From Onthophagus taurus (taxonomy: Eukaryota; Arthropoda; Insecta; Coleoptera; Scarabaeidae): a DNA stretch of 64,000 nucleotides. Of this stretch, positions 24,926-56,639 are shown piece after piece. The number at the start of each line of letters is the position of its first letter. Within the stretch, counting starts at the first letter, position 1. The position numbers were made by a program, and so were the translations under genes. The stretch covers positions 17,861,001 to 17,925,000 of the forward strand of contig NC_091972.1 of assembly GCF_036711975.1 (NCBI RefSeq), read 5' to 3'. The notes beneath the pieces were generated by a model. It was not told where the DNA came from and did no database searches. It saw only the letters and a program-made list of their open reading frames with translations.

Positions 24926-25050
24926 TAGTGTAACTTTACCGAGGTATATTAACAAAACAAATCGTTTGTCATATGTCATATAATATTGGTAAGTACCAAT
25001 ATCTTCATATCGTTAAATTTTGCAATTGGCGATAAAATGTTGTATGCAAC

Positions 25051-25149
25051 ACGTCAGCAAAGTGTCTTTATCGAACTCGCCTGTTTACTCGCCTCGCTCG
25101 CTCGACTCGCAAACTCAGACTCGTTCGATAAAGCATCACTTTGCTGACT
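25051..25149. repeat. Short foldback repeat
   Basis: 'cagcaaagtgtctttatcga' and the complement of 'tcgataaagcatcactttgctg' form the two arms of a 99-base palindromic unit whose centre is rich in CTCG words. No gene is seen. It looks like a miniature transposon or a transposon end pair. Confidence 0.6.
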
Positions 25150-25249
25150 TGGTACATAAATAACTATTATTCTAACTTTTTTGTTTTTTGATATAAGTGC
25201 GTCCTGTTTGGACTCATTTTAAAGGTTTTTTTAATAAAGAATACATCAT

Positions 25250-26020
25250 GAACTTGTCCATTTGTCTATTATATGATAACTAACTTCAGGTTTAAAATGT
25301 CAACCTCAATTTTGATATAATTTGTAATTTTCATTAAAAATCCTTTAAAATGAGTACAAACTCGACATATTTATCTTCAATATTAATGAAGTTATGGTCA
25401 ACTTCCGATTAAGAATGTCAACGTCAGTTTTGACATATTTCTAATCGTCGTGAAAAATCCTTTAAAATGAGTCCAAATATGATACATTTAATTCCAATAT
25501 TACTCGAGGTATAAGCAACGTCCGGTTTGAAATGTCAATGTCATTTGACATTCTTAATTTTTATAAAATATCTTAATATTTGTCACAAACATATAATAAA
25601 AAAAAATTAAGGTTGGTATTAATATTTAAAAATTGAATTGTTATTTTCATTGTTGCTAACTTTGGGTTGAAAGTTTTTTATTTTATTTTGTTGTTTTAGA
25701 TAAGTGCGTCATCTTTGAACTCACTTTAAGGGTTTTTTAATGAAGATGATAAATATGTCAAACTTGACGTTGACGTTTTAACCGGAAGTGATTGTATCTC
25801 CTTTAATATTAAAGTTAAATCTAATATGTCGAGTTTGGACTCATTTTAAAGGATTTTTTATGAAGTTGACAAATGTGTCAAAATTAAAAGTTGAAAGTTC
25901 GAACTTTTTGGTTTTACGAGATAAATGCGTCAAGTTTGGACTCACTTTAAAGGTTATTTTATGAAAATTACGAATATAATAATAAAATTAAAGTTGACAT
26001 TGACAACTGAAAGTTTTTTT
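25250..26020 (+). repeat. Dispersed repeat family A, copies 3 and 4
   Basis: Two further partial copies lie at about 25250-25680 (ending 'cattgttgctaactttgg') and 25690-26020. The latter starts within the ~110-base subunit. Both show the diagnostic 'actcattttaaaggattttt' and CCGGAAGT words. Together with 24150-24690 they form a cluster upstream of ATP synthase alpha. Confidence 0.65.
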
Positions 26021-27050
26021 CACGACGATATAACACCGTAATATCTTATGCTAACTAGCTCAAGCTAAATCCAAGACCATGTGAACATTGAATACGAATC
26101 TTGCAACTTTTTCCATCATAACCTCTATAATTTTAATCTAAATTCGAAGTCACCTTAAACTAATTCTTGCATTATCTGAATTTTGTTTAATATTTTTATT
26201 TAATATTAAGGGCCACTTTGCGGGCAATGACTCTTCCTGCATTTGACTCTTTATGATCGAATCACCCTCTTCTTGCACCAGGTTTAACATCACTTACAAG
26301 CAGTAGGTAGCAGTTGGCGCATGGTTTGTACTTTGTATGGAAACATCTTCAGGTCTTTCAAAAAAAATTCGACACAACGAACGTATGCTGATGCTTGCTG
26401 ATTTTTTTTGAATCGTTCGCTTGTCTTTGCCCGGAAGTTCAAGAGGAGTCAGTTAGTTTAGTTCCTAGAGTGGAGAAATTCGACGGAAGAAGATGAGATT
26501 TCGCAATTAGCATTTCGCAGTGATTTAGAGTTGGAGTTTGGTGAAGAATTGGTGTTCCAAGATTGGAGTCCAGTGAAGAGTTCGGCGGAAGGAGCTCAAG
26601 AGTTTCTCCAAAGCAGTCAGAGTCCGGCAAGGAGTTCCAAAGCAGTCGCAGGGAGTACCTTAGTTCGGTGGAGGCGTTAGTTCAGTTCCTAGAGTGATAT
26701 TTAGTGGAAAAGTTCGGCGGAAAAAGATGAGAGTTCGGAATTTGCCATGAATTTTGAGTTGGAGTTCCAAGTAGAGTTCACTGAAGAGTTCGGCGGAAGG
26801 AGGTCAAGAATTTTCCAGTGGAGTTCAAAGAAGTAGTTCGATGGAAAGAGTAGTTTTCAAGGAGTCAGTTCGTAGTCTAGTCCAGTACACTCAAGAAGAG
26901 AGTCGAAAACCAGAAAACAAGAAAAAGAATAGAGTTGAGAAGTGAAATCTTCGGCCAAGATATATCTTTAATAAACATAATGTTGGTATTTTCTTTGATC
27001 ATCTGAGAAACACTTTGATGTACGGTGTACATCAGTGATAGAGGTTTAGG
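26020..27050. repeat. Degenerate direct-repeat region, possible LTR remnant
   Basis: Between about 26430 and 26900 the words 'gagttcggcggaaggag' and 'gttcctagagtg' recur several times with changes. The block ends in 'tctttaataaacataatg'. This internally repetitive, purine-rich run with a late AATAAA recalls some LTRs, but no second LTR, primer-binding site or gag-pol frame was found. The first 400 bases (26020-26430) hold nothing I can call. Confidence 0.35.
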
Positions 27051-27051
27051 G

Positions 27052-27530
27052 ATAAAAACAAGTTTCGTAAGACGCGTTTGAAATACACGAATTCGTGTTG
27101 AAAAACGAGTGGCGAAGCCACGAGTTTTTTAATGAATGAGTGCTTTAAGTCTTATGAAACATATTTTTTATGCTATTTTTTGTAATTCGCGTGTTTATCA
27201 TTTTTTTTCTCAAAAATTAAATAAATTTTGACAATGTAGGGAAATAGGTATGTAGCAGTTGGTAATATCGTAACACTTGAAAATAGAAATTTGAATTGAC
27301 AATTAGAACCTGTCAAAACACAAAATGTATTCACCTGACAAAAATGTTTCATGTACACCTCGCAAAATAAGAAAAATTCTTCAGAATTCTTCAGATATTG
27401 TCACATTGACAACTAGAAAAATTAATGATTCAATGTTACCAACTTGGACTGGTTCCATAAAATGTTACTAAAATCTCATTACAGCACCCGTTTGAGTACT
27501 GTTATAGCTTTCATTACCGTCGCGAATTAC
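27052..27530. repeat. Dispersed repeat family B, copy 1
   Basis: This stretch, from 'acaagtttcgtaagacgcgt' to 'ttaccgtcgcgaattacaaa', recurs in vasa intron 3 at 39866-40443. It includes the GC-rich word 'aacgagtggcgaagccacga' and 'tgagtgctttaagtcttatg'. The two copies differ by substitutions and by an insertion of roughly 90 bases in the second. No transposase is present. Confidence 0.75.
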
Positions 27531-27995
27531 AAAATAGTATATTATTATATGAGCATATAATGAGTGCGAATATTCACGAAGGTTAAGGTATATATTATAA
27601 CTTATAAGGTAGTCGTGGACAAATACTTTTAAAGGCAAATCCACCAATCATGGTAGTTATTTGAGAATTACTGATTTGAAACGAATTATTTCAAAACTAA
27701 CTTGTAAATGAATTAATTTGAAATTCCCGCGAAATCCATCTAAGAAAGTCATCATTTGTTATCACAGCAACCTTTATTAATTTTTAACATATACTTTAAC
27801 TACTTTATTAATATTTTAAAAGTAAGAAGAAATTTGAACCAATTTAATATCATATTAAATGTTACATAATTCAATATTTTCTTAATAACTTGAATTGACC
27901 TTTTCGGTACACGAGTCTGCGCATGGCAAATAAGAATTATCACTACCAGTTCCTGTCGGCACACTCCATTTTAACTGCTGGGTTAAACGTTGAAA
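27530..27995. other. Upstream region of ATP synthase alpha, no gene seen
   Basis: This is AT-rich DNA that becomes more GC-rich from 27900. The promoter and 5' UTR of the downstream gene should lie in the last 100 bases, but no core element is clear. Confidence 0.4.
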
Positions 27996-33770
<5,775 letters not shown>

Positions 33771-34481
33771 ATTAATGCAGTAAGGGTTCATAAATAAAAG
33801 AAAGAAAAAAATAAAAGCAATTTCCAGTTGCACTTATTCGAGGTTTTCAAACTTTTTTAGTCAGTGGTTAAATAGAAGTTCTCGAATGAGTGCAAACGTT
33901 GGCAAATAATAGGGTAAGAAATAATTAGAAGAACCGAAAAAAAGGCAGGATTTTGTCTTAAGTTTCATCCATTTAATTTTTATTGTTATTATACATGTAT
34001 GTCCTGTACACATTAAAATTGTTTTTATTTTCGATCCGTTCAAGTATAAATAAATAATTGGATATGATCTTTGTTTTTGAATTTCACCAACATTCCTTTT
34101 TTTTTGAAGGAATTAAAATAAATGCGACTAAAACGTTTTATTATAGCATGAGTTATTGCCGCGGGGGTATTTTTATTTTGGCCAGAACCCCATAAACGTC
34201 TAGTTCATTAGACATTAGATCTCGCTGAGACAGCCTGTATAGTGAGCTGTTGGAAGAAGGGCGTCAGCCCAACTGGTCCATATTGAGCGCACTAAACTAC
34301 ATTATTTTTTCTTTTTACATCTTTTATTATAATTTTCTACATTACTTCTTTTTTGTTTAAATCATTACATATTTAATTGTTAAATCCTTTGTATTTGCAC
34401 CCTCAATAAAGATTATTAGTTTATAACTTAAATTAGATAAATTGAGTATAAATAAAAAAATATATTAAAAATAATCAAAAT
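33771..34481. other. Intergenic spacer between convergent ATP synthase alpha and SNF2-like genes
   Basis: AATAAA at about 33793 is a likely poly(A) signal for ATP synthase alpha. The rest is AT-rich, with one GC-richer patch at 34155-34300 that I do not recognise. No convincing frame on either strand. Confidence 0.5.
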
Positions 34482-36376
34482 TTAAAACTTTGTTTGTAAA
34501 TCAGTCTTAAATGAAAAAGGAAAAATATCATCTTTAAATTGACGTCTCCCCAAAACATTACTTTTATACTCTTCCATAGCTTTTTTTAAAGGCGATCCAT
34601 TAATTATAGCATCTAAAATGGGGTATTGCCCCCCTTCTTGATCTGTTACCGTAGATATAGGCGAAGGGGTCCTTTCCTTACTCGTTTGAGATCTGCTATT
34701 TTCTTGGAAAATTTTATACTTTTCCACAGCATTTTCTAAAGGGCCCCCATTGATAATTGCATCTAAAATAGGGTATATTCCCTCGTCTTCTTGGGTTATT
34801 ATCGAAGAAACAAGACCAGAAAAATCCTCAACTTCATTATTTGTATCAATATTGTCTACAACTTTAAAATCTTCATTGAACTCCTTAAATAATTTTGATT
34901 CCGTCGATAAAGAAAAAGGCATATCTTCTATACAGTTAAAAATTTTGGTGGTTTCTTTGGTATCGGTTTCAGAAGAAATTTCAGAAACATCTACATCTTT
35001 CATAATATCTTCAATCCACGAATCTTTTTCAAAAATCGTTTGTAACGAATCCAAATCATTTGTAGATTTAGCTTTCTGAGAATTCTTTTTAAATGGATTC
35101 TTAATACATTCAGTTTCATTCATGGTACTTTTACTTTTTTTAAATAATTGTCTACTTTTATTTTGAATCGATCTTTTATTACCACAGGTAGTATTTCCAA
35201 TAAAATCATTCATATTTTGGAATAACTTGGTGGGTTTTAAATTATTTCTCAATTCAATTCTTTTCTTTTCTCCAAGTTGTTTGTCTCTACCATTATTTTC
35301 AGTCAATTTCTCACTACTAGTCATTTTTGCAACAAAATTATTTCTCTGTAATGATACTAAATGAATTGTTGAATTAGTTTTATCAAAATCATTTGTTGTA
35401 CTTTTACTTTTTTTAGTTTGAGGACTTATTTTATTATCTCTCAAGAATCGTTTAGTACTTTTAGTACCACCTTGTGTTATCACTTTTGAAATAAAATTGT
35501 TTCTATCACTCCATTCTTCTAATAAAGCTTTATACTCCTAAAACAACCTATTTAATTATTTATCTATTAAAAAATCAATAACCTCACAGTATTTGCAAGT
35601 TCTAATTGGTAATTTGATAAATCCCAATCAATTCTATGCCATATATGATCATATGGATCTCTTAAGTTGTTCATATGGTCCTTATGTATTCTTTAAATAA
35701 GATTTTAATAGTTATTAAATAAATGTCTTTTTATTAAAATACTCACTCTATGAATTCATTTAATTTTCCAACTAAATTTGAGTCAACCCATTTAATAATA
35801 TTCCAAAGTATTTTTAGTTCATCATCATCAACAAATTCTTTTTCAGTAAACCCTATTTTATAAGGAGCATCACTAATCCTTTTAAAAACCACCTTATTAA
35901 TCAAAGTTTCAATTTCTTCCCCTATAATAATTGAAAAATCCACATCTAATGGAGTTTCTTTTAATTTTTCTAATGTTGTTATTATAATATGTGATGAATT
36001 AATTGTACTTTTTTCATAATTAACCACAATCACATTTGCAATTTTACTCATTTCATAATGCCACAAGCATATTGATTTAGAATCACATATTATTAGGACA
36101 GGAAATTTTAAATCATCAATTATAGCACTTAGTAAAGCTCGTATTATTATAGCAATATTTGTCCCTTGTGGATAAGTTACTAATTTACCTTTAATCTAAA
36201 AAAAATAGCATTAAAAATGTGTATAGGTGAATGAATCGTACCTTTTTGTTATAGTTTTCATATAAACTTCTTATGCAATCAAGATGATGATCTTGTAAGT
36301 CTTTTAAATGATCCTCTGTTATATAGACGGCTTTTTTAGCATCCCAATGTGACAAATTAAGTACGGAAGTAAACAT
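34482..36376 (-). CDS. SNF2-helicase-like protein without ATPase motifs; possible Suppressor of UnderReplication (SuUR) homologue
   Basis: Exons on the minus strand are 36376-36242, 36195-35747, 35690-35588 and 35537-34482, 580 residues. Residues 25-240 follow the SNF2 N-lobe in order: an LQDHHLDCIRSLYENY helix, GKLVTYPQGTNIAIIIRALL where motif I should be, PVLIICDSKSICLWHYEM (motif Ia region), HIIITTLEKLK, then FSIIIGEEIETLINK at motif II. The Walker A GKT and the DEAH box are gone, so ATP hydrolysis is not expected. No second lobe is present. The last exon is a long Ser/Lys/Asn-rich tail with two copies of YPILDAIINGxPLxxAxExYK. Drosophila SUUR is known for the same ATPase-less SNF2 N-terminus, which suggests a chromatin role in late replication; its length differs (about 960 aa). 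The homology is my inference from pattern, and the splice sites are good. Confidence 0.7.
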
Positions 36377-38583
36377 ATTGTGTATAAATTATAACTAAAA
36401 TGAGATGACTCATTAATTTTTTTTTTCTTTTATAATAAAAATAGCGAATAAATAAGTATTTGGTTACTTAAGATTCAAGAAATTTAAGTAATCCCTTACC
36501 ATTTTAATATAAATCAAAGTAAAAGCCTGTAAAAGGAAAATTTGGTTATACATAACCTCAATAATTTAGTAACTAACAATTTTTAGCGCCATCTATAAAG
36601 TGTCAAATGAAATTACTATTTACCTTGAAGTTGTTTGAAGTTATTTTATTAAAATTGTAACCTAAAATAAAAAAATTATTAATTTTTTATACATAATTAG
36701 ATAACACGAGTATAACAAATTAAGTAGAAGAAAATTTTGGTTTTACACAACCCAATATTTTTTAAAATAGTTAAAATAGCAATTTTAGCGCCATCTATAA
36801 AGTGACAAGTGAATTAAAATAAAAGCTAAAATAAAATAATTATTAATTATTTATAAATAATTAGTCCTGTAGCTCTAAAAAAACCAACTATTCTTTTAGC
36901 AAAGGTAACTAAAATAGCCATGGTAATGGCTATTTTTTGGTAATTAATTTCTCTCTTCTTAATTAATTTGTAAATAACGAAGTTATGGTCTACTTCCGGT
37001 AGACCGGAAGTGGCAGCCATCTTGAAAATATTTTAGATCGAAAGTTCCGAATGAACAATCCATGCTACCAAAATTTCAAATCTCTACGAATACTGGAACC
37101 TGAAAAACTTCTAACGAACCGTTACGTGAGACACCTGTATATCAAAGAAAGATATGAACAAAGTAATGATTAACAAAATTGAAAAAAAGTTATAAAACAA
37201 TTGCCACAGTAGAAGAAAAAGTGCGAAAAACATAGAAATTACTTGTTGCATCTACTGGTATGGACATTAATACAAATATCTTCTGAAATAAAGCAAAGTA
37301 CTCAAAAGTAAAACTCTAAGTTGGCAATATTGCAGAATAGATAGATTTATTTTGTTAATAGTTAAAAATACTGTATTAACAAGAATAAAGAATGATAATA
37401 ATCGTCGATACAAAAAATAATAGAGTTCTGACGTTCAATAGTGACGTCACAGTCTTTGTTGTATGTACACCTGCCCCATACTTTATTTATTTTTGATTCT
37501 GAGTAGTGGTGTAACGGATATCCGGCAACTATCCGGTATATAGATATCATTCATAGGAATTAGTATCTCTTTTAGGTGTTGGACACTGCAGATAATAATC
37601 AAGTTCAACCCCAACACGACTTTTTTCATTGAATACAACTTTATTTATATCAGGTTTGCCATTAGCAACCTCATTGTAACAATCCCAATACAATAAAATA
37701 AATATATAATATATAAATATATAAAACAAATAAAAATTTAAATACTCATCTTTTAATTTGAGATAAATTAATGATCAAAAAAGAATCTAGCAATTTATTA
37801 TTTCATCTATGTATTTTGGATAGAAATCGATCTTTGCTGATAATAAAATTAATTATTAATTATTTTTTGCCGCTACATAAAGTTGTGGTGGTTTTGGCCA
37901 ATAGATGGCAGCATATACTTGTACTCCGCTTATGTATAAATCGTGGTAAACCTTGGTACACCACACCGCTATATGTGCATACTTACTCGGTTCAGCAACT
38001 TTAATAATGTATAAACAAAGGTAAAAGCAAATTTTGAGTTTAAACTTAATAATTTATTAAAATAACAATTTTCAGCGCCATCTATAAAGTGTCAAATGGA
38101 ATAACCACTCCCTTGAAGTTAGTTTATTAAAATTATGAGCTAAAATAAAAAAATAATTAATTTTTTTATAAATAATTAGATAAATGCGAATATAAGATAT
38201 TAATTTATAAGAAACCAACAAATTTTTTTTTTATATTTTAAAATATGCGCATAAATTTGCGCATCTCACTTGTCTTAACGTTTGTATCTCTGACATTTTT
38301 TGTATGGTTATATCAGGTTATATGAGTTTACTGGTTTTTTAGGCGTCCGTGCTTTGTGGTTGTGGCCTTACCACTCAGAAAGTAAAAGACATCGCTTTAT
38401 CACGCGGTTTAATTCCTTTGTTACAAAGAATTTGGATTAAACTCACTGTTAAAGCGAGTCCAGTAAAAACTAGTCGGTATCAATCGTCGTTTCCATTCAT
38501 TTTAAGGTTAGGTATTAGTCGGTTTTCGCGCGTTTCTCGTCCCACGTTTTTCCGTTAATTTTTGCGAAGAATCCATCAACGAA
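36377..38583. repeat. Intergenic region with three copies of a ~150-base repeat and transposon ends
   Basis: A unit containing 'agcgccatctataaagtg' occurs at about 36560-36710, 36775-36870 and 38060-38215, followed each time by AT-rich sequence with 'ataattagataa'. Between copies 2 and 3 lie a hAT-like end at 37505 (TAGTGGTGTAACGGATATCC) and a LINE fragment at 37547-37729. The promoter and 5' UTR of vasa should lie in the last 300 bases, where the sequence becomes more GC-rich. Confidence 0.6.
37547..37729 (-). mobile_element. CR1-like LINE fragment
   Basis: 'attagtatctcttttaggtg' and 'caggtttgccattagcaacc' match 18707-18810 at the edge of the CR1-like LINE in the thiolase intron. This copy has about 45 extra bases in the middle, so the other copy carries a deletion. 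Only a short frame remains. Confidence 0.55.
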
Positions 38584-52506
<13,923 letters not shown>

Positions 52507-53880
52507 TCGTCGCGAGTAGAACGCCCCCTTTATAGTTTCTTTCGCTAACTTATAGTGAGACATTTATTTTGAGTTTATTTCTAACTATAAGAATTCGAAA
52601 ATAAACGGATCTGCAACATGCTGTGCCTCGCAGTTTAGTTAACTTAAGTTTATGAAGTTCTGTTTTGTTTCGTTTTATATTATGACTTAAAAACATTTAC
52701 GATGGCGTTAACAAATTATAAGTTTATATAAGTTATGATTTATATATATATAAACTTAAAAATGTTTGGTTAAGTTTCGTTTATCGTCGAAAAAGTTTTG
52801 TTTTGTTTCGTTAGTTATACCTACAAAAATAATGATTGTTTCATACTTATTTTGAGTCTTAGTTATTAGAGTTTCGAAAATAAATATTTTTTTATAGCAT
52901 ACCAAAGTAAGGATTTTTCATTTTTTATGTCACCTTTGTAATTCTTTTAATATCATAAATTAATCCTCCTACATTATTTTCATTGTTTTACAACATATCT
53001 ATTAACCCTAATAATTCTTTAGCTATGTTGTAGATGCTGTTGATGAATAAGAGCCGATTTAAGTGTAGAATTTGGGCTATTTTCACTGGAATTGCCAAAA
53101 GCGGACGAATTTGGCGAAGGAGAGGACGTAGCATAACAGAGATAAATGACTTATGCTTTGTAATTGATGTTGAATTTTCTTCTTCGGCATCTAAAATTTA
53201 TTTTATCAATTTAATTGTGCTATAAAAGAAATTAATAGCTTACTTGTATAGCAATATATTATTGCTAAGATGGTGATGGTAAAAATTAATGTTTTCATTG
53301 CAAAATTATTACAGTTGTAACAATGAATCTTTACATTTAAATAAGTGTGGGTTTAATATCTTTTTATTATGATTTATCGTTTTAATTTTTTAATAATTTA
53401 CATTGTCATAAAAATTTTATAAATTCAATTTCTTTAATTATAGCTATTAAGCAAGTCATCAATTCATTTTCCAAGGCTAATTTTTTTGGATTTCGTAACA
53501 TACTTTTGTTTTACAGGATGGGGTTGTTGTCCCCAAGCAAGGACCGTTTCCGCCACTCTCTGTTGGCCTTGACCTCATCTACCATATAGGTTGGCTACCG
53601 CATCTTAGGTGAGGTTGCTCAGGTTACCAAGGTTCACTGCATGGAGGTGAGATCGGTATTGGATATGCGAGGTTATATGATAATATCTTGTTTATAATAA
53701 TCTTACCGTCACCATGTATAAAACATGATGACGACCGATCCGCCTTTTTGGCATGTTTACTTCTTCTCCACCCAACCACCCCAAAGAATACCTGCATCGA
53801 ACTTAACATCAATAATTAAATGAACGAGTTTGATCCATGTTGACCAGTATTTTCTATAATATAAATTAAATAAAAATACT
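52507..53880. other. vasa 3' flank, no gene seen
   Basis: AATAAA words at about 52600 and 52880 are candidate vasa poly(A) signals. The remainder to 53880 is AT-rich, with a GC-richer patch at 53520-53650 that I cannot assign. The short frames at 53034 and 53624 lack similarity or start context. Confidence 0.5.
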
Positions 53881-53904
53881 TTTTCTGGTCTTTTTTATTT
53901 TACT

Positions 53905-53940
53905 GTTTGACCGGTTTCGGCTTACGCCATCATCAGAGAC
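53905..53940 (-). ncRNA. Hammerhead ribozyme-like motif HH4
   Basis: Minus strand: GTCT, CTGATGA, T, GGC-GTAA-GCC, GAAA, AC-CG-GT, C, AAAC. The core is intact, but stem I is weakened because the 3' strand reads AAAC where HH1 and HH5 have AGAC. Confidence 0.55.
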
Positions 53941-54163
53941 ATTAATAATACATTATTACTGATTCTGGCAACACCTTAAATCCATTTTGTTGCTTATATA
54001 TATCATATTACAAGTATATACGTTAAAAATTAAAAATCCTGAAATATAAACACATTCCACGCAGGTTAAAGTTAAAATTTTACAATAAAATATAAATTAA
54101 CACTGTTATACGAGGATTGACGGGCTTATGGTATCATACCATATGTAATAATGTATTATTAAT

Positions 54164-54199
54164 GTCTCTGATGATGGCGTAAGCCGAAACCGGTCAGAC
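54164..54199 (+). ncRNA. Hammerhead ribozyme-like motif HH5
   Basis: Plus strand: stem I GTCT/AGAC, core CTGATGA, unpaired T, stem II GGC-GTAA-GCC, GAAA, AC-CG-GT, cleavage nucleotide C (GTC, the most common hammerhead site). Identical to HH1 except for that nucleotide. Confidence 0.7.
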
Positions 54200-54360
54200 A
54201 GTAAAATAAAAAAGACCAGAAAAATTATTGTTTTTATTTAATTTATATTATTAACATTAATAGATTCGCAAGGAATCAGTCGACCTATCACTATCTATAG
54301 CTGCTAATCGTTGAAACATTGGTTTTCTTGTGGTTTCAAAGTTATTAAATAAGGATAACA

Positions 54361-54925
54361 ATTTTTTCAGTCGAATCTTTTATGCTTATAAAGTTCTTTA
54401 TTACAGGAAAATGTAATGGTCATATTTAGACATCTACTTTTACAATATAATTCCTTCATTAGGTACATTACGCTATACTCAAGAAAGAAATCGAGTGAAT
54501 TGCTCGATTTTCTTGAAAAACCTTCTTTTTCAATAACTTTTTCCGGTTGGAAGTTCGTTCGTTTGTTACGGTATTCCCCTTCATTTATTTCATCCACATC
54601 TAGGCTCTCATGCGTTTAGTTTTTCTCACAGTTGCCGTTCTTTGTAAGTGTTCCCACCAACCGAGCTGTCTTTGCTCTATAAACTGTAGTGTGGGTATTA
54701 ATTCCAGGTCTTTTCTTATTTCTTAAGGACCAGTTGCGAGAACTATAGAAGGAAGATGCGAAACAGAATAGAGACACTCTTAGAACAGGTTAAGACACAC
54801 AAAGGGCTGTCATGCCAATGATGATTTTCAATGTAGAGCCCAAAATGATCTACACTAATTTTATGATTACAATCTATACATTCAAGTATAATTGCTAAAG
54901 ATTTTGTTTTTTCCGTGCTTTCCAA
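54361..54925 (-). other. Unassigned minus-strand coding-like remnants
   Basis: Two open minus-strand stretches, 54925-54743 (with LECIDCNHKISVDHFGLY) and about 54619-54361 (MDEINEGEYRNKRTNFQPEK), have a protein-like composition with Cys pairs. I do not recognise the family, and no start context or splice pattern joins them convincingly. They could be transposon remnants or parts of an unannotated gene. Confidence 0.25.
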
Positions 54926-55061
54926 CCTTCTCTGGACAGTGACTCGTTGTATCGTTTCTGTACATTAATTCGATGTTCGTCCTTTTGATAACAATATTTA
55001 ATGAATTCATTATTTTCTACTAAATGATATTACATCCTTCGTAAACAGACTAGCTGTAATA

Positions 55062-55700
55062 CAGGGTGATTCTCAACTTATACCCATAAACTTAGGGATA
55101 TCTATGAAACTAATTACACTAGCTTACAAATTTTAATCAATTTTTTCCTCGAAGACTGCGATATTTTTTTATAACGTAGAATGTTGTGCTGATTCTGAAA
55201 CTGTCTTCAGTTTTTCTCCATCTCGTCCAGTTTTCGAGATATACCCAAAAATGTGGAAAATCGTAAATTAAAAAACTAACGGTTCCTAAACAACTCAACA
55301 AAATCTAATTTTTTGGCATTTTTCCCATTTTTTTATCAGTTAATCGCACCGTAACTAAAAAGAATTATATATGAACAAAAAAGTTAGCTATTCTATCCTG
55401 TAGAACATTTAATTCTCTAAATTTCGAAGCATTGGACACCATGGTCGAATGTATTTTACCGGAGCAAAATAACGGAAAGTCCGATTTATGCCATCAATAC
55501 CTGAAAATGTTTGTCTGGATCTTTACTTTCATGTCCATATAGCTACAGAAGCACACTATGCAAAATAAAAACTATGTTACTATGTTTTTTAATTTACGAT
55601 TTTCGACATTTTTGGGTATATCTCGAAAACTGGACGAAAATATCACAGTCTTCGAGATTTTTCTTGTAAACTAGTGTTATTTGTCTTGAGGAATAAATGT
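55062..55700. repeat. Foldback MITE with CAGGGTGATTCTCAAC end
   Basis: The left end after TA reads CAGGGTGATTCTCAACTTAT. Inner arms at 55150-55290 and 55590-55670 are inverted copies ('ttttcgagatatacccaaaa', 'cgtaaattaaaaaac' and complements). The right outer end is lost, stopping near 55700 after 'agactgtga' on the complement. No frame. Confidence 0.65.
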
Positions 55701-55929
55701 AATTAAGTAAGTCTCTCAGGAATCTTCCGCAGTACGTTCTCGACTGCAGTTTGAACGGATTCAAGTTAAAGGTACATTACACATTATCAAGAAAATTATT
55801 TAAGAATTAACTCATAATCAGAAAATCATCAAATTAATTAATTATTTAATAAGAGGGTAATTACTTAAATAAGTAGTATTTTATTTTGTTTTTAGAACAA
55901 ATTTCAATTGGTAGTGATAATTTGATTTG

Positions 55930-56590
55930 TGAACACACCATGCCAAATTATTACCGCCTGCGCCTACCAACAACTAGCACTACTCGCCATAACCAAACAC
56001 AACCCCTGCCGCCAGCCAGGTCCAATTATGCATATCACTGTGATCCATAATGCCATTCAACTCTTCTTTATCTTTTCTCAGTCTCTCGAGATCTCTTCTC
56101 TCCTTCCATCCGGACACTCCTGCAAGATATGCTGCAGGTTGTTCTCACTTACCCCACACACAAACATCCCTTTCGTCTCCCTCAGTCGAAATTTTCTCAA
56201 ATATATATTGAGTGGATCATGTCCCGCCATCAGCTGAATGCCCTATCTTTCATAAATCTATACACCACTGTACCCTAATCGTATTCCATCCATCTGCCCC
56301 CCCCCCCTTTACAGACACCCTCCTCACATCCCCTTCCACAGCTTCTGAGCTTACCACCTTATCGATTCCGTCATAACTACATTCTCCCTGCACTTCGGCG
56401 AAGCTCTCAAACACTTTCACATCATCATTCACCTCCATACTTCTTCTCTTACTCATCAGCAACCACCCCACTGCTGTCATATTGTCGTTACACATCCTAT
56501 ATCTATGTCTAGTGTCCCCTTCTCTATCCCCCATTTCACCCTAAGCTTATTGATTGTAGCTTCGCCGGAGTTATCGTTGCTACATCTTCC
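55930..56590 (-). mobile_element. LINE 3' end (zinc-finger tail after RNase H) remnant
   Basis: Minus-strand reading near 56220-56080 gives an NIYLRKFRLRETKGMFVCGV segment, then ENNLQHILQECPDGRRE. This is the conserved Cys/His tail (CxxG...H...C) of LINE ORF2 proteins of the I/R1/Jockey group. The neighbouring minus-strand frame 56534-56250 is probably upstream ORF2 sequence but is too degraded to place. It is truncated at both sides. Confidence 0.55.
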
Positions 56591-56639
56591 ATCCTTACTC
56601 TATGCTCATTCATGAATCATGACTGTTAAAAGAGCAGGA

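Larger units (their letters stand above)
53880..54235. repeat. Foldback of two Penelope-like ends with hammerhead motifs
   Basis: About 85 bases at 53880-53965 are repeated inverted at 54145-54235 ('ggtcttttttattttactgt', 'gcttacgccatcatcagaga' and complements). Each arm holds one hammerhead-like motif, pointing outward (separate entries). The 180 bases between the arms have no coding frame. Confidence 0.75.

Noticed and set aside
26370-26990. A retroviral-type LTR
   Set aside because: The internal repeats and late AATAAA are suggestive, but no partner LTR, primer-binding site or gag-pol was found, so only a low-confidence repeat is reported.
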